Counted from the first letter of the stretch, positions 12,901-24,433 are shown. The stretch is DNA of 64,000 bases from Paralvinella palmiformis (GCA_025642065.1 JAODUP010000188.1:972501-1036500); one strand, 5' to 3'. The notes: generated by a model not told the origin, from the sequence alone. Program-made: numbers and translations.

Positions 12901-13641
12901 TAATTTATAGCTGGCTTCTAGTATTTTATATTCATTCATCTAATGAATCAACCAACTTACTTTTTGACTTCTCAACACAGACTCCTTCCACTAGTGTGTA
13001 CCCTGGATTACAATCACACTTGAATGATCCAGGAGTATTAATACACAACACATTCTCACCAGTACAGGCACTATTTGACTGGCATTCATCATCATCTGCA
13101 GAGATTCGCAACAGAGTGTATTATTACTCAAACACAGGATGTTTGACATTAGCTCAGTTATTTAATAAATTAGAATACCAATATCATCTTTGAGGTTGCA
13201 TGAAACGTAGACAGTCTGTGAATATTTTTTTAAATTCAATATAACCCCACTTGAGTTGGAAACACTGCTACTACTAAAACTATAAATAATTAATTAATTG
13301 TTCAAATTATTTACAGTTTGGAAATTGTTTTTTACTAACCAAAACATGTTCCATCATTATTCTTAGTGTATCCAACTTTACATTCTTTACAGTTATCAGC
13401 ACCTGGTCCAATACAGCCATTGCATGTGTAGTGACAAGCTGAAAATGGTTGCAATAATATATTACCTTATTATTATAATGTACTGAAATATAATCTAGTA
13501 TAGTGCAAATTCATTTGTTAATATCAGATGAGCTAAGTACTTTGACAAGAAATTCAGTTTGTTTATTTCTAGTACTGATATGTATGTACTTCGATATTAT
13601 TTCTGACACCCATTATCATTTACATAGCTACAGATCTAAAT

Positions 13642-13705
<64 letters not shown>

Positions 13706-16700
13706 AGTATATATATATATATTGGTCAGCTTTAACTACTCATCATAGATAAGATATACTATATTATCTCTACTTACTTATAGGGAAGATATCATTCAAA
13801 ATTCCCTGTGGGTAATAACTGCCCAAGTGTTTTAAAATCAAGAACTTTAAAAAGAAGACTTTATGGTTAGGTGATGGCTTTATTATCTTTGGCCACCTTA
13901 GAAGAGATATACTTCAATCATTGTAACAACTTATTCTTAACTGACATGCAGCCAAAATACTCGTGACCATATTTTGTAATCAGCGGGAAACAAGGTTGCC
14001 TTTTTATAGACATTAAAATGCTTTAAATGTCAGATGAATCAGCTGTTAAATTTCTAGCCTAAACTTTTCAATTCCATACAATTAAATTAATATTTTATCT
14101 TTTAACTTCATACATATTACATAAACCATGATAAAACGTACAGGTGACTATAAAGTGATTACTGAAATGAATATTAAAAACTGTATATATAATTTTTTTA
14201 AGAAAGTAATCATGATTTTACACTGTTGGGTACAAGTCACAGTTTGTGGGAAGATAAGAAAGTATAGGAGGGAAAATAAGCATTACATTTAAGCCAAATG
14301 CTTCATATTATGATTTTTTTTCTTTGTGATGCAAGTGTATGCAACACTAAATGTATTGGAAAAGCTTACTTGAACATTTAAATGATCCCTCTGTGTTGAT
14401 ACAATGAGAATCCTTATCGCAAGGTGATGTGTCCTGTTCACATTCATTAATGTCTGAAAGAAGCCAAATCATTCCGTGCTGTACATATGATTAACATAAA
14501 ATGGGTCGAGCGACCTCCATAGGTAATGAGGTTAAGTCAAAAATGAAACAACCTTCAGATATGCCCACACTGAGATTCGAACTTAGGTGGTAGTGATCTG
14601 TGGTCCAACACACTACCAACTAGAGAAGTTAGATTAATAATAGTTTAGATCAAATAATAATAAATACCATCTAGTTATTAGTTCACGTACCCTGACAGTA
14701 GCCATCTTCATCCAATAACCAACCTTCTTTACAACTATCACATTCACCATTACCGTCTCCCGTACAACCACCATCACATGAAATATGACAAGCTGAAGGA
14801 AATAACATCAGTTTTGTAGTAAATGAACACTATGTCTTACAGTAGTGTGAAGATCAGCAGTTAAGAATTAAAATGCTACATAAGTCAGAGCCATGTTTTG
14901 AGCTCAGATGAGTGCTTGACCCATGAAAACCATACACTACATAAAGGTGACAGTCATGAAAAAAACTAAAATATCTGTGGGTCAGATTATTGCCATGAAG
15001 AATGCAAGCAAATGCTTAATTCTGACTAGAAAAAAATGGAAGTTGGAAGAAAACTGGAATATTTATATCCTTGGGCAAAAAAGATAAATTTAAATCTTAA
15101 CAAGGATCTGAAGCATCCAGATTTAAATTCAAATCTCACTAACAACCTGTTTCTAAATTGTTTTGATTCTGATATTAATGAGTAGAAATTGAGATAGAAT
15201 TAAGCTAAATTATTTTTAAAACATTTCCCATTTTGCTCATTAAGTTATAAATGCTCTTTAAATATAAAATGGATATTGCATTAAATACACATGTATCCAG
15301 TTTATTAAAAACAATTATTGTTAAAGAAACTTGGACAAAGTTCATCAGACTATTAGCACTAAATTGCACCTGCCTTATGCAGATATTAAAATTGCTCTTC
15401 TAGTCTTAAATTTTGATAAAATTTTAGTCACATTTCTCATTTAAATACTTTGCAAGGTCTACAAAATGATTGGATTGTGATTTTTATTCTAGTTTTTTGT
15501 AGACTTTTCTCAATTCTTTTTTGACATCCATTTTTTTCTTTCAAATCTTCAAACTTTACAAATTCTCATAAAAAGCTATTTAACTTATGTTTGGGTTTAT
15601 ATCCACTTTAACTGAGCTATGTACGACTGGTATTTTAGTGGATTGTTTACCTCCTCTAATAATCAGATAGACCAAAATCAGATTTTCAAATCCTACTTAT
15701 TACCTTTACACGTTTTATCGTCTACATAGTACTCATCAGCACATTCATCGCAGTCTAATGCAGTAGGACCAGAACAGCCAGCACAAGCTTTGTTACATGC
15801 TATAGGGAAAATAAAGGTTAAAGTTCAACAAAGAATATTGACAGGAGAGTAATATAATAGAAATCGATCAAATCAAAGCGGCCTTGGCTATTCTAGATTA
15901 ATCACAGCTTGATAAAGGATAATATAAAAAAAGGAAAACAGTATGAGCAAATGTTGTTAACTATTAATATAAAACCTACATAGACAGCTATAAGATCCAG
16001 GGGTATTACTACAAAACTGGTCTTCTTCACAAGGATCACCTTCACATTCATCGATATCTAAATCGGGACAAAACCATTGATTAAATAACAAAGATAGAAG
16101 CAAATATTACTAAATGATTAATTCACTGAGCTAAATATTTTTCATTAAAAATAACTATTACATTGAAATATGTTTATAGAAGAAATGATGGCACAAAATG
16201 GCGAGACAAATTATTACACAGAGACATAACAGAAATGTTTTTTAAGTTTAAGGATAGTAAATGTACCTTGACATCCACTATCCTTTAAAATCCAGCCTTC
16301 TTCGCAATCATTACAATTCTCAGGTCCAGGCCCTGTACAGGATGTCTTACATGATTCATCACAGGCTGTAATATAGTACAACCAACATTATTAACTAAAG
16401 AAATATTTGAGATATGTCCAGTTAAATCAGTGTTTATTATATTATGTGTAAATTTGGAAAATCAAATAATGCTTCATTAACTTCATTATATCTATCTTTA
16501 CCAAATGTTTTCTGAAAAATGAATAGCGGGAAAATAAAACTACAACCATCTTTACCTTTACAAATTGTATGTGTATCATTCTTGATCTCCTCATAATATG
16601 TATCTGTACAACTGTCACACACATCTCCTTTGTAGCCATTATTACAGTCACAGTCTCCTTTACCCGATCTTGTCCCATTACCCTAAAACAAGATACAGAT

Positions 16701-18462
16701 GATTCTTTGCTAATATACTATTTCGGATGAAGTAGAAAAAGTTGGAACTTACTCTGAACACTGAAAAGGGTTAGATGCATATAATTGTTTAAGGGTTCCT
16801 AAGCAACCTTACAGTGAGTTTTGGTGAACAGAATATCCTACATACTGTTTATTTGTGTCTGAGATATACAATATATAAGATACTCAGTCAAGAATAAATA
16901 CGGGCTTATCAAGGCACAGTCTTTACTTACTCTACACTTGCCATTGCCTTGACAAGGATTGTCTTTACCACCTAAACATTCTTCACAGTTTGGGCCATAA
17001 GTGCCAGTAGGACAGCAAACTGGAAGAAATAGGATAGCCATAAACTTGATTAAAACAGAGATTATAATTAAGAAAGAACAAAGTTAATACACACAGTTAT
17101 ATTATATAGTATTTGAGAACAAACCAGTTATGGTCAGCTTTTCCAGAACTGGACTTCAGAGCTCAGTAAATGCCACAGATATCGTACCTTGTAATTGATT
17201 AATACAGAAATATGTATGTAGATCTTCTTTCTCATCTTTAGGATGGACCTTAAACCACCAATCTTCCAAAGTCTCCTCATGTTCTTCAAGCATTTGATGG
17301 CACTGTAAATAGTGAAACAATATATTTTCTTTATTAAATATTTGATGATTTTTACTAAATATAATTATTAGTTTTTTTGTACTATATATTAATAGTTTTT
17401 TTGTACTATAATATTAATAGTTTTTTTGTACTATAATATTAATAGTTCTTCTGAAAAAATACAGGCAATTAGATAAAAAAAATACACAATCATTCAAAAA
17501 ATATCAATAACTAAATAAATAAAAATCTAACATATAAAAATAAGTTTCCGATAATTTGTTTTCAAAAACGGACTTTAAACAGTGCTATAATAAAGAAGAA
17601 ATATATTATCTTATCAGGTGTTTTTGTATATTGTTACTGACCTCTTTGTTGTCCTTACATACTGTTTCTAATATTTCCAACAGGCGTGTTTCACTAGAGA
17701 AAAAAATTACAGGTACAAATATTAAGCAGTATGAATAAATTACATGTACTTTATGATTATTTGACAAAAAAACACATTTACAAAAACATTTTGCCCTACT
17801 CAGTATACTTTTAATTATTTTGTTCAAAATGCAGTAACATATGAAACAAAATGTTATTTTATATAGCTCAGAGCCAAATTTTCAAACTAATATAAAACAT
17901 TATTTCAGATTAGTGAAATGACAACATATTTCTACCATAACCTTGGTCTAACAATATGTGTATTTGTTTAGCCATAGCAAAACAAATTCACATGACAGCC
18001 TACAACTACTAACGTCTTTATTATACCTATTTTTGTTAAAAACTAATATATGCCCATACCTAATTGCATAATTACCAAGGTTTTTCTCTTCCCACTTTGT
18101 GTTTCCTCCACCGAAGTTTGACTTAGCAGTTTTTGTAATGCCCTAAAAGAAAGAATTTCTTTAGTATAACATAAATATAAATGATACTGTTCTGTTTCTA
18201 GATGCATATAAATATAAATGATGGTGTATTTTTTCAGCACCCCGGTCAACACAAACAGATTAACTGAATTATTTCTAGACACCCCCTCGATAAAATGAAT
18301 GCTACTTGCCTCCTTAACATTATTAATCATATTGGTACATGTCTTACACTTGTCAGCTATGTTGTCATTACTCTTGGCAAAGGCAGGATGTGAATACATA
18401 AGAATGCATATGCTGACAACTAAAATCTGACATCTGCACACAACTCTGCTACATGCGGACAT
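9481..18462 (-). CDS. creld: CRELD family protein (cysteine-rich with EGF-like domains)
   Basis: Coding exons, all in phase: 18310-18462, 18060-18142, 17642-17693, 17188-17302, 16931-17019, 16556-16682, 16267-16365, 15980-16057, 15704-15799, 14691-14792, 14370-14453, 13340-13438, 12961-13095, then either 11491-11807 (542 aa) or 9481-9659 (496 aa). The start gives a signal peptide ending at AFA, then a CKTC CxxC motif, the family's N-terminal WE region (exons 2-4, with NFGGGNTKWEE and EDWWF), an EGF-like segment (exons 5-6), and alternating furin-like and calcium-binding EGF modules with DIDEC, DINEC and DDDEC starts. Vertebrate CRELD proteins act as ER chaperone-like factors; CRELD1 is membrane-anchored and CRELD2 is ER-resident or secreted. 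The product is longer than the human proteins (about 350-420 aa) because the cysteine modules are multiplied. The first coding intron has a GC donor. Confidence 0.95.
9897..9924. repeat. (AT)n microsatellite
   Basis: Lies between the two alternative creld terminal exons. Confidence 0.9.
10379..10406. repeat. (AT)n microsatellite
   Basis: A second AT tract in the same inter-exon interval. Confidence 0.9.
11233..11263. repeat. (CT)n/(GT)n microsatellite
   Basis: Lies between the stop of creld exon A and its putative poly(A) signal, so it would be in that 3' UTR. Confidence 0.85.
11491..11807 (-). CDS. creld: creld alternative terminal exon A (membrane form)
   Basis: This phase-1 exon follows the exon at 12961-13095. 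It encodes a long Lys/Ser-rich stretch (many KKK and SKK runs) and then two hydrophobic segments, YWLSIAGFALVGFLL and LIVAISFWIYLFWFTL, separated by seven residues, with a stop at 11491. A hairpin of two C-terminal membrane helices is the CRELD1 architecture. An AATAAA on the minus strand (plus 11172-11177) lies about 315 nt beyond the stop, so the exon can be terminal. No strong donor is visible that would join it to the exon at 9481-9659. Confidence 0.8.
13649..13722. repeat. (CT)n(AT)n compound microsatellite
   Basis: Lies in the creld intron upstream of the exon at 13340-13438. Confidence 0.9.
14497..14632 (-). repeat. SINE family 1 copy in a creld intron
   Basis: On the minus strand it keeps TTGGACCACAGATCACTACC and a B-box-like GTTCGAATCTC, with the conserved GGTCGAGCGACCTCC region at the far end. 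It lies in the intron between the creld exons at 14370-14453 and 14691-14792. Confidence 0.7.
14793..15703 (-). other. creld intron, no further feature
   Basis: An AT-rich intron of about 0.9 kb between two furin-like module exons. I see no repeat, RNA or hidden exon in it. Confidence 0.6.
17340..17455. repeat. Short tandem repeat, about 27-bp unit
   Basis: About four imperfect copies of a unit containing AATAGTTTTTTTGTACTATA lie in the creld intron between exons 3 and 4. The AT-rich unit and small copy number fit ordinary slippage or local duplication. Confidence 0.7.
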
Positions 18463-18904
18463 TGTCACGTTAGGATAGACATAGCTGAAAATAACAACAA
18501 TAAACACTAATTACTATAATGGCTGAGGTTACTAGATGGTAGAATATTTTAATTGTGTCCTCAATTTGAATATAGCAATGCCCTATTGATCTTTCATGTA
18601 TTCAGCAAACAAAAGCAATTTTTTAAAACATTTATTAAATTTATTAATATTTTCTGGCAACCTTTTACAAAATATACATTTGAAATACAGAACAATATTT
18701 CCCAAGAAAAACAGATCAGAAGATGAGAGGGGTGTCTAAAGCACATGGATACAGCAATGTTGGATTCAGATTTGCATGCCACGTATACAGACTCTCAGCT
18801 TTAGGTGTAGCTGGCACTCGAACACCCAGCATTGCATCACAGATTATAAGTATAGGTATGCAGCAGGAAAAAAACTACTTTTTAAACTGGCTTGTTCATC
18901 AGGC

Positions 18905-19100
18905 ATGCACACACAAACACACATATTTGGCCAACTTTCGTCTCAAAAGGCACTTGCCCGAATAGGCAAGTGATCGGCAATCAGCTCTAAACCAGTATGA
19001 AGCAACCGATATTTCAGGCCCTGGATATGAGTTGGATTTGAACCCATAACCTATAAGCTTGCAGCATAATGTTCTAACCACTATGCTATTGGAACAACCT
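18905..19100 (-). repeat. SINE family 2 copy
   Basis: On the minus strand, ATAGCATAGTGGTTAGAACA (A-box-like) and GGGTTCAAATCC (B-box-like) are spaced as in a tRNA gene. A body shared in outline with the copy at 7130-7300 follows. The head cannot be an intact tRNA because the acceptor stem does not pair. Confidence 0.7.
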
Positions 19101-19202
19101 ATCATATGATGTAATGGTTAAGTCCTTGAAACCACAAAGATAGTTGGATAGCCTTCTTTGTATCATGTATTATATAGCAGCTGTAACTCCTGTATGAATG
19201 CT

Positions 19203-19392
19203 TGGGGTGCCTCCGTAGTTTAACACTAATGTGTTGGATCACAAATCACTATCACCCATGTTCGAATCTCAGTGTGTGCATATCTGAAGGGTGTTTAATC
19301 TTTGACTTTGCTTCATTACCTTTGGAGGTCACTCAGCCCATTTAGCCTACCATGTGCACAAAAGTGGCCGTAAAACACAAATCATCATCTGT
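19203..19392 (+). repeat. SINE family 1, nearly full-length copy
   Basis: A tRNA-like head (TGCCTCCGTAGTTTAACACT, then B-box-like GTTCGAATCTC) is followed by a body with the conserved block TTAGCCTACCATGTGCACAA and a tail ending in ATCATCATC. It is the best copy for defining the 3' end of the family in this window. Confidence 0.8.
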
Positions 19393-19835
19393 ATGAATGC
19401 TTAATAAGCCAATTTAACTTGAATGAGCAATGTTTAATTTTTTACCATACATTTTGAAAATGCTTTCAACAAAACATTCAAAATGTTCTAATATTAAGAA
19501 TAATTATTAATACTAAAAAAACATTTTGTATGATAATATAAATCATTTTTGTTTGATGGACACCCACTTTAGATGACTTAGCCATTAATGAGTACTTTAT
19601 TTGATCAAATGAGTAGATTGCCTAAATTAGTATTAGTAAATTGTTCAGGGAGATCAATGATGATGCAGAGTTTTACCAGTTATATTTTTCTGATTCTGAA
19701 CAAAATAAAGTTACATACAAGTTATACGGAAACAGTCATGAGTATCAATTCTTCTTATCCTTAATTAGTTTATGTAGTTTTTAATAATGTTACTGGAGTA
19801 ATTATAATCAATTTCAATTCAATATTTCGTTCAAA

Positions 19836-20181
19836 ATGAGTGACGCTCAAAGTTCAGCAAAAATGTGGGTGGGTCTTAAAAACTTACCATGTCAGAGATA
19901 TGCACACTATGAAAATAATATGGTTCAGCATATTCCAACCACACATAGATTACTGGTCCCAGCTATGGACACCACACAGAGTTGGAGATATTCAGAAAAT
20001 TGAGTCCCTCTTCAGATCATTTTCTAATAACATATACCGAATATCTGAACTAGAAGGAATTGCCCCAAATGTTGGAATAAAATCATACACATCAACAAGG
20101 CAGGGTCGCCTAAGCAGAGTCTCCCAAATAAAATATTGTGCAACTGCTAAAATTAAGTCAATCAGAGAAGGGAGCCTCTAA
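19836..20181 (+). pseudogene. LINE reverse transcriptase C-terminal fragment
   Basis: A 113-codon frame has the pattern seen after the RT domain of jockey-superfamily LINEs: GWVLKTYHVRD, then QPHIDYWSQLW and a Gly/Arg-rich RQGRLSR segment. The catalytic domain is absent and there is no start context. It is a relic, with no bearing on creld expression that I can see. Confidence 0.65.
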
Positions 20182-20493
20182 ATTAGTCACCAACTTGGCT
20201 GGGAAGATTATGCTCTCAAACTATTAACTAACTAACAAATAACTAAAACATGATTCCATATTTCATAAATAAAATGACACTTGGGAAGTGTGAAGAAAAT
20301 AGTATAAAATGGTACAAAATCAGTGATACATAAACAATTATTAGTGCTAATATAATTCTTTGAACCAATGACTTTTCAGCTTAGGACTAGCATATAAAAG
20401 CATATATTACTGTTATTTGACAACTCAGGTCTGCATTTCAAACTAAGTATATATGTCTTCTATACATAACATTAAAATTTAGAACACCATTAA

Positions 20494-21651
20494 CACGTGG
20501 TTCCCACAGCCAAGGAAATATTATTTTTCAGGACATTTCCAGGACAAAAATATTTTTGTGTCTGTTTATACAACGAAGGAAATTTTGTTTTCCAGGACAT
20601 TATTAGCATTTTTCAGGACAAAGCACACAAGATTTAAAGGTAATAAATCAAGATATGTGCAAAAAATCATATCATATTTATTCAATGTATGATCGATTAT
20701 TGACACTTTTATGGTACAGCATCCACCTTCTAGCTGTCTGATCCTCCTACTTTTACTTAAAAGTATTTAAATACAAATATTGAAAAAATTATTTAAATAC
20801 TTTCAAATATAAATGTATTTGACTTCTTGTCTGGTTTCAATTGATCATTTTGTTTCCATATTAGGAATATCTCTAAGTGTGATCAGGGCCAAGGTAAAAG
20901 AAAACTCACTCGTTCACTGCTAATTCACAGAACTGCAATGGAAAGTCACCCAAATAGCATTCTGTACTGAATATGGTTTGACCACCATTAATTAAGTGTG
21001 GTCCAACTATCAGACAGACATATGAACTCGACCACATTCCAAACACACAGGCTGGCAACCAGTCAACTATACGAGATGGTCTGAGTCATAATGAGAGTAA
21101 CCAGAAAAGTGCTGAGAATTAGACTACTCTCATTGACTATGCCCAATAGGCAACATCCAAGGGTCTCTACCCCAAATTTCAAAAACAACATCTCATACTA
21201 TAGTCTTAGTTGAAGAAATGTAGGGTTTTTTGGTGTCTGTTTATACAGCCAATGAAATTTTATTTTCCAGAACATTATTACCATTTTCCAAGACAAAGCA
21301 TACAATATTTAAAGGTAATAAATCAAGATATGTGCGAAAAATCATATATTTATTCAATGTATGATCGAATATTGACATTTTTATGGTACAGCCTCCATCT
21401 CACTCCTTCTAGCTGTCTGATCCACCCACTTTTATTTAAATTTAATTGACACTGAATATTAAGACTATGTACTGGTAGATATCTACTCCTTTTCTCCTAC
21501 TAATAATGGACTTTTCTTCTTCTAAGTGGAATTTTTGCAGGCAATATATTTTAGAGGAAATTCCCAGATTTGGTAAAATTCAAAGACATTACCAGGACCT
21601 GGAAAATTTATTTGTGATTTTCCAGGTTTTCCAGGACATATGGGAACCCTG
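20494..21651. mobile_element. Non-autonomous hAT-like element with nested insert
   Basis: The ends match imperfectly as inverted repeats: left CACGTGGTTCCCA, right TGGGAACCCTG. The flanks are rich in repeated CCAGGACAT motifs. Internally a segment of about 200 bp occurs twice in direct orientation (20553-20758 and 21226-21435), separated by 20759-21225, which is itself similar to 31500-31985. No transposase is present, and an 8-bp target duplication could not be confirmed. Confidence 0.55.
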
Positions 21652-22286
21652 TTAACAGGAAACATTCTCAGTTACACTTGCATGTCCAATTATGAATTAA
21701 TACAATTTTATACAAATTAAATTTCATTTTTATGTGAGGGTGAATTACTGAATAATAAATTATGGGAAATTTTAAATTGTTTACGAGATCAAATAATAAT
21801 TTTTACAGTTCCATTATTATAATATAAGAGACTTAAGTCTTAACATGATTAAAACACAATAGACCTAGGCCTAGCCTATAGATCTATCCACAGATAGTTG
21901 GTGCTTCATGCTTATCGAAGTATTATTTCCATTTAATGAGTAGATCTAGATCTATCTGTCAGTCTGACTAACGGTTTGTTTCTCGTCGAGACGTTGGTTG
22001 GTGATATTTCTGTGTTTTGGGAATTTATCGAAACTCGAACTTTCCCGGTGTAATCATAATGTAGAAATCTAGATCTTAGACTTAGTCAACTACTGCCAAG
22101 ACTCAAGTCAAGTCGCGTCACTGTAACTGTGTCAGATCATGCTCATCAGCCTCAGACTGTCTCAGTCACAGTTCTTTGGGTATTAACGTGGAATATTTAT
22201 CGAGATTTAAAAAATAGTTTTAGGTTAATATATATAATATAAGTAAAATGTAAAACAGATATTCGGTATCTTTGATAAATACTTAC

Positions 22287-22345
22287 ATTAGCTGGTAAAT
22301 AAAGATGAACAGCAACTTCCACATCAGCTATCTGTTAAAGAATGA
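22287..22345 (-). other. creld: Putative 5' non-coding first exon of creld
   Basis: The left boundary is set by a GTAAGTATTT donor on the minus strand. No ATG-initiated coding frame continues into the signal-peptide exon, so this would be 5' UTR. The transcription start is not determined; the right boundary is a guess from the ERSE position. Confidence 0.4.
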
Positions 22346-22360
22346 CCATGATATTATCAG

Positions 22361-22379
22361 CCAATCAGAGCTGGCCACG
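22361..22379. promoter_or_regulatory. Perfect ER-stress element (ERSE) at the creld promoter
   Basis: The plus strand reads CCAATCAGAGCTGGCCACG, an exact CCAAT-N9-CCACG match. This is the NF-Y plus ATF6/XBP1 site of unfolded-protein-response genes and works in either orientation. It lies just upstream of the putative first exon of creld. Vertebrate CRELD2 is a well-known ERSE-driven ER-stress gene, so the match fits the gene's identity. Confidence 0.75.
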
Positions 22380-22399
22380 ATCGCAGTGTGCGGCACTCT

Positions 22400-24215
22400 T
22401 TTGGAAAATAGTGAAAGGTATTTTTCGCTAGAGGCGCCACTCATGTATTTAAATTATTAATTAATATGTGTGTGCGCGTGTGTGTGCGCAAACCCCTTCA
22501 TCCCATCCATATATAAAAACTTAAAAATTCCTACCATATTCAGGCAACCCGATTTTTCAGCAGTTCGATTCTCTGACGTTGTTCCAGGGTAGTGGCTAAA
22601 TATTCAGCTGAACAGGCACTAGACAACAATAGACACCTACTGACCTAGAACATTCTATCAGATCAACCGCCAACTTAAAGAGACGTTTATGTCTATGAAC
22701 ACCAGATGGCAGGTGATAACCTATAACCATTGTCAACTAGAGAGGTTACTGGACAACTAGACGTTGCACTGACAGAGTCAAGTTGTGGTGGAGATGGCGC
22801 GTAAGACTGGAGATGTTCGGAAATGCCAAATATAGAACATTCGTATCAGAAGGAAGGTCATATAAACTGATGCAAAGTGACGGCCGTCTAAATGATCCCT
22901 ACATCCAGACTCAGTGTTCCATTTCGTGTCCGTGGCCAGGAAAGTGTTGAGTTGGCAGTGGCGTATCTAAGCTATTCTATGGTATGACAAAAGTATATAA
23001 GGCACCACTTGAAGGGTGGGGTGGGGGGCGGTACTCGTATTTTTAAAGTTATCTTAATGATGGGTGTCAGCTGTCTGAACAGGGACGCAATTTCAGTACT
23101 TGCATAGGCGCTATTTTCCGTAGATATGGCCATGCTGGGTTGGTAATACTGATAGTGGAGTGGATTTAGTTATGATGATAAAATGGATTTATACAAAAGC
23201 GTCACCTGATCTTGGTACAGAATAACTTAATTCTAGCTCACGACGCCAGAGTGACCCACGATGTACTGAAACTGCACAATGTTCCTTGTGTGGCCTGACC
23301 TGTCAAATTACTAGATCTAAATGTGATACTGATAGGAGACGCTTGGAGTAGTAACCGTGCATTTTACGATCATCAGCCTTGCACCTGTCTAGAACACCAG
23401 AGAGTTCCGTCACGTGATATGAGAAGAACAAAATTCCATTGTAACAGTTACACTATCTGATCGAAAGTTGTTAAAGAAATGCATCTCAAGCTGCTGCGGT
23501 AAACTATCATGGAAACATGTCTATTGATATAGTTGCTGGGCTGATATTGACAGAATTTATGTTAATCCTATTGTTCAGAAAAAATTAAACGTGTTTGTTA
23601 TCATCTATAAGCCTTTTTTATTATGTTATCATTTTAAATACTTGATGTGGTTATTTGATGTGAAATTGTCAGTGTAAATAATAGATACAAATTTGGAAAT
23701 AGTGTTTGTGTGTGTGTGTGTGTGTGTGTGTGGTTTAGAAGATCTATAAATTTCGCTATCAAAGTATGAATAGTCAAAGGTTTAAAAAACGTGTTCATTT
23801 AATATTATATTTAGTTATAACTGCGATTATTATTATTTTTATTGTTATAATTTGTATTATCATTAGGCTTACAATTGAAATAAGTGTTTGTACTTTTGTG
23901 TCATTATCAGAATTAATTTTTGTGCTTAATAAAGGAATAATTGATTTCTGAATACATTGAAATAAAATGTTATTGTTATTGCCACAGTGGCGTATCAAAG
24001 GTATGGTAAGTATGGCATCTGCCCTGGGCGCCACTTGAAGGAGGGCGCCACATACCGGTATTATTTGGGGATTTTATGGTAAAGTTATCTGAAAGATGAG
24101 TGTTAGATATCTGGACAGGTTCGCAATTTCAGTGCTTGCCATAAGCGCTATTTTCCGTAGATACACTCCTGTATTGCCATCAACGATCTTCATCAACATC
24201 ATCCTCATTATCATC
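22400..24215. other. Intergenic, with a dispersed repeat pair
   Basis: Two related copies in the same orientation lie at 22966-23150 and 23989-24175. They share TGGCGTATC, the GCGCCACTTGAAGG-like block and CGCTATTTTCCGTAGATA. A (GT)n tract lies at 23706-23732. No coding exon was recognised. Confidence 0.5.
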
Positions 24216-24218
24216 ATT

Positions 24219-24433
24219 ACAGTACAACGCCTGTATTACGATCACCATTGAGACCAGTGATTTGTGGCCGTAATTGAGGACTGGCCGCAATACAAGACAA
24301 CCCAATCCATGTTCGCACAAAGAACGGCTGTCAGACGATCTTTTGACCTTTTTCCGCCATTGCAGTTTTGACCAGGAATACGCAGAGTGTAGTCCGGCAA
24401 CAGACGATACAATACCCCCTTCTCATCCATGTT
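24219..24433 (-). pseudogene. pogo/Tigger-type transposase fragment joined to its terminal repeat
   Basis: On the minus strand, MDEKGVLYRLLPDYT and GGKRSKDRLTAVLCANMD match the block around the second region of DDE_1 (pogo/Tigger) transposases. The frame then runs straight into a TIR-like segment; the plus strand starts CAGTACAACGCCTGTATTAC after a TA dinucleotide, as for pogo insertions. The rest of the transposase is missing, so this is an internally deleted relic. Confidence 0.75.

Larger units (their letters stand above)
18485..22286 (-). other. creld 5' intron, filled with repeats
   Basis: It is bounded by an acceptor (CAG at plus 18485-18487, preceded on the minus strand by a T-rich tract) and a GTAAGT donor (plus 22281-22286). 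It separates the 5' non-coding exon from the signal-peptide exon. Inside are SINE copies of two families (18905-19100, 19203-19392), a LINE fragment (19836-20181) and a composite hAT-like element (20494-21651). The pairing of donor and acceptor is inferred from sequence only. Confidence 0.55.

Noticed and set aside
18905..19100. Possible tRNA gene on the minus strand
   Set aside because: Only the internal promoter boxes are tRNA-like; the arms do not fold and a related copy with the same body exists at 7.2 kb.
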